The notes beneath the pieces were generated by a model, which was not told the origin of the DNA, searched no databases, and saw only the letters and a list, made by a program, of their open reading frames with translations. Shown piece by piece: positions 17,929-25,549 of a stretch of 64,000 bases of DNA. Location: assembly GCF_900142915.1 (NCBI RefSeq), contig NZ_FRCM01000002.1:682001-746000 (forward strand). The letters run 5' to 3'. This stretch comes from Mucilaginibacter sp. OK098 (GTDB lineage Bacteria > Bacteroidota > Bacteroidia > Sphingobacteriales > Sphingobacteriaceae). The stretch's first letter is position 1; every line of letters begins with the position of its first letter. The translations under genes were made by a program, and so were the position numbers.

Positions 17929-18975
17929 TTATTTCCCTTTTATATCTGCCGCACCGCGGTTTTCAATCAGCTGCGATTCTATAATAATTTTGTAATAGGC
18001 GGTTTGCTCGGCAACCCCCTGGTGCTTTTGCGCAAGCAGGTCAAGTAATATATCAGCAGCTTTCTGGCCTTGCAGGTATGGGAATTGTTCAACCGAAGCT
18101 GAGGGGATACTTTCCATATAATTAATGAGGGGTAAATTGGCGTAGCTTACAAATTCAAGATCCTGGTTTATTCTTAATTTCAAATCGGTGGCATGTTTAA
18201 TAGCAAAAAGCGCCACATAATCATTAAAAGTTACAACTGCCGTAGGCTTTCTTTTGCTGGCCAGCAGTTCATTTAATGCCTGTTGGGTTCCTGCCTCTGT
18301 TAAATCACACGTTACAATTAGTGAGGGATCAAACTTCAACCGGTTTTTTATCATTGCTTTAATATAGCCTTCCTTTCTTTCTCCGCTGGCAAACAAAGTG
18401 CCGGGGCCATTGATCATTCCAATAGAACGGTGACCTTTTTTTAACAGGTAGCTTACCGCTTCAATGGTACCTATTTCCATATTACAGGCTACGTAATGAA
18501 TGTTTTGCATAGCCGGGATCCTGTCGAAAAAAACGATAGGGATATTGTATTGCTTAAGATTTTCAAAATGCTGATAGGAGGAGGTGTTTTTACTTACAGA
18601 AACCAAAAGCCCGTCAACCCGGTGATTTTTCATTTTTTCGACCAGCTGTTTTTCCTTTTGCTCGTCATCATGCGATTGAGCCAGCAAAACGGTGTAATTT
18701 CTTTTATATGCGCTATCCTCTATAGCGCTAATGGCTGATGAAAAAAAGGATTCGGAAAGCTCGGGTAATATTACGCCAATGGTAAGCGTACGGCCCTGCT
18801 GTAAAAAAATAGCGGTTTGATTAGGTTCGTAATTAAGTTCACCAGCCAGTTTCTTTACTTTTTGCCGGGTAGTGAGCCCAATGCTGGGATGATCATGCAA
18901 TGCCCTGGAAACCGTTGATACAGATATATTTAATAACTGTGCAATTTCCTTTATAGTAGCCGGCTTTGATCGCAT
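17929..18975 (-). CDS. LacI/GalR family transcriptional regulator of the sugar locus
   Basis: 348 residues. The N-terminal HTH is clear: TIKEIAQLLNISVSTVSRAL, then hinge-type sequence RQKVKKLAGELNYEPNQTA. The periplasmic-binding-protein-like effector domain follows (TLTIGVILPELSESFFSSAISAIEDSA, VDGLLVSVSKNTS, PIVFFDRIPA, VSYANLPLINYME). The protein should bind the centrally symmetric CG operators found around it, including one 60 bases before its own start at 19035, so autoregulation is likely. The inducer is unknown. The gene is divergent from the aldose 1-epimerase gene across 220 bases that hold two operators. Confidence 0.94.
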   Translation of the reverse strand: MRSKPATIKEIAQLLNISVSTVSRALHDHPSIGLTTRQKVKKLAGELNYEPNQTAIFLQQGRTLTIGVILPELSESFFSSAISAIEDSAYKRNYTVLLAQSHDDEQKEKQLVEKMKNHRVDGLLVSVSKNTSSYQHFENLKQYNIPIVFFDRIPAMQNIHYVACNMEIGTIEAVSYLLKKGHRSIGMINGPGTLFASGERKEGYIKAMIKNRLKFDPSLIVTCDLTEAGTQQALNELLASKRKPTAVVTFNDYVALFAIKHATDLKLRINQDLEFVSYANLPLINYMESIPSASVEQFPYLQGQKAADILLDLLAQKHQGVAEQTAYYKIIIESQLIENRGAADIKGK

Positions 18976-19034
18976 TTACAAATGTGTTTAATTGTGAATT
19001 TAAAGTTAATATAAATTTAAGTATTAAGTTTAAT

Positions 19035-19044
19035 CAAACGTTTG
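19035..19044. promoter_or_regulatory. LacI-type operator 2
   Basis: Perfect CAAACGTTTG in the divergent spacer, 60 bases upstream of the lacI start. It fits autoregulation. Confidence 0.8.
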
Positions 19045-19091
19045 TGTACAGTTTATATTGGCGAACCATTTGTCGTAAAACAGAAATCAAT

Positions 19092-19101
19092 CAAACGTTT
19101 G
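19092..19101. promoter_or_regulatory. LacI-type operator 3 (epimerase promoter)
   Basis: Perfect CAAACGTTTG followed by CGTT, about 95 bases upstream of the aldose 1-epimerase start. It is spaced 57 bases from operator 2. Confidence 0.8.
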
Positions 19102-19195
19102 CGTTGTCAAAAATAATATATCGTGCGTCATAATCTCTAAATTCAAAAAATATATAGCAGCATAAACCTGTTATCAACCCGTTGAGAATAAAAAT

Positions 19196-20263
19196 ATGAA
19201 TAATACAAAACCTGCTTTAAAGCATTGGGGCACTATAGAAGGCCAGGATATTTACCTTTATCATTTGCAAAATGCAAACGGTATTGGGGTTGATATCACC
19301 AATTTTGGAGCAAGCGTAACGGCAATTACAACTCCTGATAAGGAAGGTAATTTCACCGATATTGCTTTTGGGTATGATAATTTACAAGGTTATATTAACG
19401 ATAACCATTATATAGGTGCAATTGTTGGCCGTTATGCAAACCGCATAGCCGGTGGTTTGGTTGAGCTGGATGGTAAATTTCATCAGCTAACAGTTAAGCC
19501 AGGAGGGTACCATCATCATGGCGGAGCGATTGGCTTTAATAAAAAGGTATGGAAACCGACCTTTATTATGAATAATGGTTCCCCTTCAGTAAAAATGGAA
19601 TATTTAAGCCCGGATGGCGAGGAAGGCTTCCCGGGGAATTTACTGGTAACTGTAACTTATACTTTGAATGATCAAGATCAACTGATTGTTGATCTTTCAG
19701 CAAAGACAGATAAAACCACCTTGCTCAACTTAACGCAGCATACTTATTTTAACCTGGCCGGGCACGCAAGCGGCAACATACTTGAACATGAGCTTATGAT
19801 GCCCTTAAACAGCTATTTACCGGTAACTAAAAGCCAGGTTCCGCATGGCGAAATTGCACCCGTAAATGGAACTCCTTTTGATTTTAAAACGCCAAAAGCT
19901 ATTGGTAAAGATATTGATGCAGGCGATGAGCAATTGATCTTAAGCGATGGGTATGACCATAGCTGGGTAATTAAAGGTGAAAACTCTGACGAATTAACCC
20001 TGGCAGCACAGGTAACGGAGGCAGGCAGTGGCCGGGTTTTAACAGTGTATACTACTGAGCCAGCCGTTCACTTGTATCCCGGTAATGCATTGGATGGAGC
20101 TGTTGGTAAAGATGGTGCCATATACACACGAAGAAGCGGCTTTTGCCTTGAAACACAGCAATATCCCGATTCGCCCAATCAGCCTCATTTTCCAAATACG
20201 GTTTTACGGGAAGGTGAGATATTTAAAAGCAAAACAATTTTTGAATTTGGTATAAGTAAATAA
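19196..20263 (+). CDS. galM: aldose 1-epimerase (mutarotase)
   Basis: 355 residues, the normal length for GalM. Family motifs: GVDITNFGASVTAI, YIGAIVGRYANRIAGG, FHQLTVKPGGYHHHGG (conserved His), TQHTYFNLAGH (catalytic His), GYDHSWVI (substrate Asp) and GFCLETQQYPDSPNQPHFP (catalytic Glu). No signal peptide is seen, so it is cytoplasmic. It interconverts alpha and beta anomers of sugars, supplying the right anomer for a C1 or C6 kinase. It is first in a LacI-controlled unit with two operators upstream and is followed after 120 bases by the permease gene, which has its own operator. Confidence 0.93.
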   Translation: MNNTKPALKHWGTIEGQDIYLYHLQNANGIGVDITNFGASVTAITTPDKEGNFTDIAFGYDNLQGYINDNHYIGAIVGRYANRIAGGLVELDGKFHQLTVKPGGYHHHGGAIGFNKKVWKPTFIMNNGSPSVKMEYLSPDGEEGFPGNLLVTVTYTLNDQDQLIVDLSAKTDKTTLLNLTQHTYFNLAGHASGNILEHELMMPLNSYLPVTKSQVPHGEIAPVNGTPFDFKTPKAIGKDIDAGDEQLILSDGYDHSWVIKGENSDELTLAAQVTEAGSGRVLTVYTTEPAVHLYPGNALDGAVGKDGAIYTRRSGFCLETQQYPDSPNQPHFPNTVLREGEIFKSKTIFEFGISK

Positions 20264-20277
20264 ATGGCATTAGTTAT

Positions 20278-20287
20278 CAAACGTTTG
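20278..20287. promoter_or_regulatory. LacI-type operator 4 (permease promoter)
   Basis: Perfect CAAACGTTTG, 15 bases after the galM stop and about 96 bases before the permease start. This suggests that the permease has its own regulated promoter. Confidence 0.8.
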
Positions 20288-20383
20288 CATAGGCTTAATT
20301 ACACAAGAATGGTATTTTTTAGGATAGTATTCATAAATTCATCATTATAAATTACTTAAATAAACTTTTAAACTTTTAAAAAG

Positions 20384-21700
20384 ATGAATAAAACAGTACA
20401 AACCACATCAGGAAGTACCCAGCCGGCTAAAGGCATCAGCCCTATTTATATTATTGGCGCTTTGTTTTTTGTTTTTGGCTTTGTTACCTGGCTAAACTCA
20501 GTGTTAATACTTTATTTAAAAATTGCTTGCCAGCTTAATAATTTTGAATCGTACCTGGTGGTGTTTGCCTTTTACATTGCTTACCTGGTTATGGGTGTAC
20601 CGGCATCGCGGGTATTAGCCAAAACGGGTTTTAAAAACGGCATGGCGGTCGGCTTGCTTATTATGGCCGTTGGCGCGCTGATCTTTATCCCCGCTGCCTT
20701 AACCCGGATGTACCCGCTTTTTTTAACCGGCCTATTTGTGCTGGGTACAGGGCTTACCATACTTCAAACAGCATCAAACCCCTATATAACTATTTTAGGG
20801 CCCATTGAAAGCGCAGCCAAGCGCATCAGTATAATGGGGATCTTTAATAAGATAGCAGGCGCTATTGCGCCAATTATACTGGGCGCACTTATATTAACAG
20901 ATGCAGATGGAATAAAAGCACGACTGCTAACCATGACGCCCGCCCAAAAAGAAATTGAGCTTAACATGCTTAGCCACAGGGTTATTTTACCTTACATAGT
21001 TATATTAATTGTGCTGGTGTTGCTGGCAGTATTTGTTTATTACTCAACCCTGCCCGAAGTTGATGCGAAAAAGGATGACGATACTATTACACCGGCTGAA
21101 AGCCAGCAGACCAGCATCTTCCAGTTTCCGCATTTACTGGTTGGCGTACTGGCCTTGTTTGTATACGTAGGTGTTGAAGTTATGGCCGGAGATTCCGTTA
21201 TCAGTTACGCATCAAGCCAGGGCATTCCTTTAACTATAGCAAAATATTTTACCACCTGCACGTTGTTTTGCATGATAGCCGGTTACATTGTAGGCATTAT
21301 ATGTATCCCCAAATACTTTACACAGGAGAAGGCATTGAAGGTATCGGCCTTTATTGGCATAGTATGTTCTTTTGGGGCAATTTTTACTTCAGGCTATGCC
21401 TCTGTATCATTTGTATCATTACTGGGTATTGCCAATGCATTAATGTGGCCAGCCTTATGGCCGCTTGCTATAAACGGGTTAGGCAAGTTTACAAAGATCG
21501 GCTCGTCATTGCTGATCATGGGAATCGCGGGTGGCGCGGTTATTCCTTTATTGTACGGATTTATTGTTGATAAGCTAACTACAGGCGGGCAGCTAAAGAA
21601 CATAGCCGCTACCGAAGGCTACTGGATCCTGGTGCCGTGTTATATAATAATAGTATACTTCGCTATTGCGGGGCACAAACTGAAACCAAAAACTATCTAA
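20384..21700 (+). CDS. sugar:proton MFS symporter (FucP/GluP-like)
   Basis: 438 residues with 12 predicted membrane segments. The opening ISPIYIIGALFFVFGFVTWLNSVLILYLK and the motif LQTASNPYITILGP place it in the FHS family with L-fucose and glucose/galactose permeases. It would import the monosaccharide released by the periplasmic glycosidases. The substrate is not decided by sequence: fucose, galactose and glucose are all within the family. The gene is 14 bases before the GH109-like gene, so the two are cotranscribed under operator 4. Confidence 0.9.
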   Translation: MNKTVQTTSGSTQPAKGISPIYIIGALFFVFGFVTWLNSVLILYLKIACQLNNFESYLVVFAFYIAYLVMGVPASRVLAKTGFKNGMAVGLLIMAVGALIFIPAALTRMYPLFLTGLFVLGTGLTILQTASNPYITILGPIESAAKRISIMGIFNKIAGAIAPIILGALILTDADGIKARLLTMTPAQKEIELNMLSHRVILPYIVILIVLVLLAVFVYYSTLPEVDAKKDDDTITPAESQQTSIFQFPHLLVGVLALFVYVGVEVMAGDSVISYASSQGIPLTIAKYFTTCTLFCMIAGYIVGIICIPKYFTQEKALKVSAFIGIVCSFGAIFTSGYASVSFVSLLGIANALMWPALWPLAINGLGKFTKIGSSLLIMGIAGGAVIPLLYGFIVDKLTTGGQLKNIAATEGYWILVPCYIIIVYFAIAGHKLKPKTI

Positions 21701-21714
21701 AACTAATAACTAAT

Positions 21715-23049
21715 ATGGAAAGAAGAGAATTTATAAGAGCAGGCGCAATTGCCGCAGCAGGGTTTACAATTTTACCATCGGGCAGCCTTTTTGCTAAATC
21801 AGGTGGAAAAGTACGGTTAGGCTATATTGGCGTGGGCGCCCGCGGCATGAGCCATATAGCAGAAGGCTTATTACGCGATGATGTGGAAATTGTAGCTATT
21901 TGCGATATCCAGGAAAGATCATTAAAAAGATGCCGCGAGTATATCGCCAAAAAAGGCAAACCTGCAGCTGTTGAATATACTGGCGGCCTTGATGCATATA
22001 AAAAACTTCTCGACAGAAAAGATATTGATGCTGTAATTATTGCCACACCATGGCAGTTTCACCACCCACAGTCTATTGATGCCATGAAGGCAGGTAAATA
22101 TGTAGGTTGTGAGGTTATAGCCGGTTTAACAGTTGACGAGCATTGGGATATTGTGCATACATCTGAAAAAACAGGCATCCCTTATATGACTTTGGAGAAT
22201 GTTTGTTACCGCCGTGATGTAATGGCGGCATTAAACATGTCAAGACAGGGCTTATTTGGCGAATTATTACATGTTGAGGGTGGCTATCAGCATAACCTGC
22301 GCGGTGTTTTATTTAACGGACCGGATGGCGTTACATTCGGACCAGATGCAACAAGCGAGGCACAATGGCGCACCCAGTTTAATATTGACAGGGATGGCGA
22401 CTTATATCCAACTCATGGCGCCGGCCCTTGCATGCACTATATTGATATTAACGCAGGAAACCGCTTTACCAGCTTATCATCATTCAGCTCAAAGGCAAAG
22501 GGCCTTGCTGCTTATGTAGAAGAAAAAGCACCCGGAAATAAAAATGCAAAGATCAATTACAAAGAGGGTGATATAGTACAAACCATGATAAACTGTGCCA
22601 ATGGCGAAACCGTACTGTTAACCCATGACACTCATTTGCCCCGCCCCTATTCATTAGGGTTCAGGGTTCAGGGTACAAAAGGGCTTTGGATGGATGTTAA
22701 TCAAAGCATTTATATTGACCATAAATCAAAAGAGGATGATAGCTGGGACCCGGCACAACAATGGTTTGAAAAGTACGACCACCCGCTTTGGAAAAAATAT
22801 GAAAAGTTTGCCGAAGGTGCAGGTCACGGTGGTATGGACTGGTTTGTTTTTAACGCCTTTGTTGAATCGGTTAAACAAAAGAAACAAACACCTATTGATG
22901 TTTATGATTCCATGACAATGAGCGTGATAGCTCCCCTGTCTACAAAATCAATAAAAGAAGGTAATGCCGTACAGGAGTTTCCAGATTTTACAAAAGGCAA
23001 ATGGAAAGAGCGTAAAAATACATTCGCGCTTGATGACAGCGGGTTTTAA
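21715..23049 (+). CDS. Gfo/Idh/MocA family protein, GH109-like (NAD-dependent glycosidase candidate)
   Basis: 444 residues from the ATG at 21715; an upstream extension of the frame overlaps the permease gene and is not used. A Tat-like signal (RREFIRAGAIAAAGF) comes first, then a Rossmann fold with GYIGVGARG. EVIAGLTVDEHWDIV, PYMTLENVCYRRDVMAALNMSRQGLFGELLH and THGAGPCMHYIDINAGNRF resemble the GH109 branch, where NAD takes part in glycoside hydrolysis. Classical GH109 enzymes act on alpha-N-acetylgalactosaminides, but related clades cleave other sugars, so specificity is open. A simple sugar dehydrogenase is the alternative. Confidence 0.82.
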   Translation: MERREFIRAGAIAAAGFTILPSGSLFAKSGGKVRLGYIGVGARGMSHIAEGLLRDDVEIVAICDIQERSLKRCREYIAKKGKPAAVEYTGGLDAYKKLLDRKDIDAVIIATPWQFHHPQSIDAMKAGKYVGCEVIAGLTVDEHWDIVHTSEKTGIPYMTLENVCYRRDVMAALNMSRQGLFGELLHVEGGYQHNLRGVLFNGPDGVTFGPDATSEAQWRTQFNIDRDGDLYPTHGAGPCMHYIDINAGNRFTSLSSFSSKAKGLAAYVEEKAPGNKNAKINYKEGDIVQTMINCANGETVLLTHDTHLPRPYSLGFRVQGTKGLWMDVNQSIYIDHKSKEDDSWDPAQQWFEKYDHPLWKKYEKFAEGAGHGGMDWFVFNAFVESVKQKKQTPIDVYDSMTMSVIAPLSTKSIKEGNAVQEFPDFTKGKWKERKNTFALDDSGF

Positions 23050-23093
23050 ATAAGAACTTTGGTTTAGTTGATTGAGTTACCCAGGTAACAACA

Positions 23094-23124
23094 CCCGGAG
23101 GGGGAGCCCTCCGGGATTTTTTTT
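23094..23124 (+). terminator. Rho-independent terminator after the GH109-like gene
   Basis: Perfect nine-base GC-rich arms CCCGGAGGG (23094-23102) and CCCTCCGGG (23107-23115) with a four-base loop, followed by A and eight T. It closes the permease-GH109 unit. Confidence 0.9.
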
Positions 23125-23199
23125 ACTGTTATCTTTATAGTGATCTGTAAATTACAAATCACATATAATAGATTCCGCCATTACCCTAATGAGTTTCCG

Positions 23200-25485
23200 A
23201 TGAAGAGAATAATTGCAATAGCTGCCCTTTTACTATTTAGCAACGGCTTATTTGCACAACCAACAAAGCACGATCTGCATTTTAAAAAACTGGCCAACCG
23301 CTGGGATGAAGCAATTCCGTTAGGCAATGGTATGCTGGGCGCCCTTGTTTGGCAAAGATCAGATCATTTACGCTTTTCGCTCGATAGAGCTGATTTGTGG
23401 GACATGCGCCCAATGAAAGGACTTCACCGGCCTGAATTTAACTACCAATGGGTAATTGACCAGGTAAATAAAAAAGATTATGCACCGGTTCAGAAATATT
23501 TTGATGAACCATATGATCACGAACCTGCGCCTTCAAAAATTCCGGGCGGGGCACTGGAGTTTGATACAAAAAGCTGGGGCAGCGTAACTTCAGTTAACTT
23601 GCATTTGCCTAACGCATTATGCGAAGTTAAATGGGCAAATGGCATAATACTAAAAACATTTGTAAGTGCAACCACTCCGGTTGGCTGGTTCAGGTTTGAA
23701 AATATGAAAACCGACCTCATTCCTCAATTAATAGCGCCCAAATACCAGGGCGAAGTAAAAATATCCGGAGATCCTGTTGGTGGGGATGATCTGTCGAGGC
23801 TAGGCTATTCGCAGGGAACAATTAAACAGCAAGGCAACAGCATTACTTATACGCAAAAAGGCTGGGGTGGTTTTACCTATCAAATTAATGTAAGCTGGCA
23901 CAAAACAAATGCAACTACTATTGAGGGCACCTGGAGCATTTCGTCACAATATCCCGGTAAAAAAATTACTATTGCAGCAAGTGTTATTTCACAAAATGCC
24001 TTAAAACATAACTATGCAGATGCTTTCAATTCGCATAAAGCATGGTGGGAGAACTTCTGGAGCAAATCTGCCATTCATGTTCCGGATACATTGCTAGAGA
24101 AGCAATGGTATATGGAACAATACAAATTTGGCTCTGCATCAAGACCGGGTGCACCGCCTATCTCTCTGCAGGCTGTATGGACGGCCGATAACGGCCGCCT
24201 GCCGCCATGGAAAGGCGATTTTCATCATGACCTAAACACCCAGCTAAGCTATTGGCCCAGCTACAGCGGCAATCACCTTGACCTGGGGATGCCATACCTT
24301 GATCATCTGGATGCCAACAAAGCCAATTATGAGCGCTATACTAAAATGTATTTTGGCAAACCCGGCTTAGCTGTTCCCGGTGTTACCACTTTAGATGGCA
24401 CTGAAATGGGCGGCTGGATCCAATACTCGCTATCCCCTACCGTATCATCGTGGCTGGCGCAGCATTATTATTTGCAATGGCGATACAGTATGAATAAAAC
24501 CTTTTTACGCAACAGGGCTTATCCGTGGGTAAAAGCAACTGCAACATTTTTAGAAAGCATAACAGTGATAGATGAAAAAGGTCATCGCAAATTGCAGATT
24601 AGCTCAAGTCCTGAGATAAACGACAATGATCTTACCGCCTGGTTTCATCAGAATACCAACTATGATCTGTCGCTGATGAAATTCACTTTTAAAGCTGCAA
24701 CCGAGTTGGCTGCTGAATTAGGGTTAAAGGATGAAGCGGCACATTGGCATAAGATCTCATCTGAGTTTGGTGATTTTGCAGTTAGCCCGGCCAATGAATT
24801 GATGTTCTCCCCCACCATGACCTATAATCAGTCGCACCGGCATTTCTCGCACATGATGAGCATCTATCCATTGGGGTTAATAAAATGGGAAGATGGCGCC
24901 CGATCTCAATCTATCATGAAAAACTCTATTCATTTACTGGATAGTATAGGACCTGCTTATTGGTGCGGTTATTCATACTCATGGCTGGCCAGCATGAAAG
25001 CACGGGCAAAAGATGGCGAAGGTGCGGCAAAAGCTCTTGATATTTTTGCAAAAGCGTTTTGCTCTGTAAACAGTTTCCATTTAAATGGCGATCAAACAAA
25101 ATCAGGTTACTCAAAATTCACCTATCGTCCGTTTACGCTGGAAGGCAATTTTGCATTTGCATCCGGTCTGCAGGAAATGCTGTTGCAAAGCTATGCCGGG
25201 TTTATTGAAATAATGCCGGCTGTACCTGTTGAGTGGAAAGATATTGCATTTGAAAAGCTCCGGGCCGAAGGCGCTTTCCTGGTGAGCGTAAAGAAAACCG
25301 GGGGACAGGTTGAAGAAGTTAAAATTGTTTCGGAAAAAGGCGGGAGCACAAAATTAAAGCTGCCTTTTAAAACCTGGTTCGCAGCAACTAGAAAAGATGT
25401 GACTATAAGCAATGTTAATGAGGGTTTTATAAATTTAACCTTTAAACCCGGAGCTACGCTGGTTTTAAAAAACGGGTATGAATAG
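23200..25485 (+). CDS. GH95-like glycoside hydrolase (possible alpha-fucosidase/alpha-galactosidase clan member)
   Basis: 761 residues from the ATG at 23200, which is followed directly by a signal peptide ending GLFAQ; the longer frame from 23140 has no signal. The N-terminal super-sandwich shows RWDEAIPLGNGMLGALVWQ, typical of the Glyco_hyd_65N_2/GH95 group. The catalytic (alpha/alpha) domain shows GDFHHDLNTQLSYWPSYSGN and HRHFSHMMSIYPLGLI, positions where GH95 enzymes have their Asn/Asp/His active-site residues. GH95 members are inverting alpha-1,2-L-fucosidases or alpha-L-galactosidases. The sequence is divergent, so the substrate is uncertain. It follows a terminator and has no own operator that I can see. 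Confidence 0.75.
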   Translation: MKRIIAIAALLLFSNGLFAQPTKHDLHFKKLANRWDEAIPLGNGMLGALVWQRSDHLRFSLDRADLWDMRPMKGLHRPEFNYQWVIDQVNKKDYAPVQKYFDEPYDHEPAPSKIPGGALEFDTKSWGSVTSVNLHLPNALCEVKWANGIILKTFVSATTPVGWFRFENMKTDLIPQLIAPKYQGEVKISGDPVGGDDLSRLGYSQGTIKQQGNSITYTQKGWGGFTYQINVSWHKTNATTIEGTWSISSQYPGKKITIAASVISQNALKHNYADAFNSHKAWWENFWSKSAIHVPDTLLEKQWYMEQYKFGSASRPGAPPISLQAVWTADNGRLPPWKGDFHHDLNTQLSYWPSYSGNHLDLGMPYLDHLDANKANYERYTKMYFGKPGLAVPGVTTLDGTEMGGWIQYSLSPTVSSWLAQHYYLQWRYSMNKTFLRNRAYPWVKATATFLESITVIDEKGHRKLQISSSPEINDNDLTAWFHQNTNYDLSLMKFTFKAATELAAELGLKDEAAHWHKISSEFGDFAVSPANELMFSPTMTYNQSHRHFSHMMSIYPLGLIKWEDGARSQSIMKNSIHLLDSIGPAYWCGYSYSWLASMKARAKDGEGAAKALDIFAKAFCSVNSFHLNGDQTKSGYSKFTYRPFTLEGNFAFASGLQEMLLQSYAGFIEIMPAVPVEWKDIAFEKLRAEGAFLVSVKKTGGQVEEVKIVSEKGGSTKLKLPFKTWFAATRKDVTISNVNEGFINLTFKPGATLVLKNGYE

Positions 25486-25549
25486 AGATAAAAGAGTCAG
25501 GAATTAAGAGCCAGGAATCAAGAGAAAAAAATTAAAAGCCTTCTTAAGC

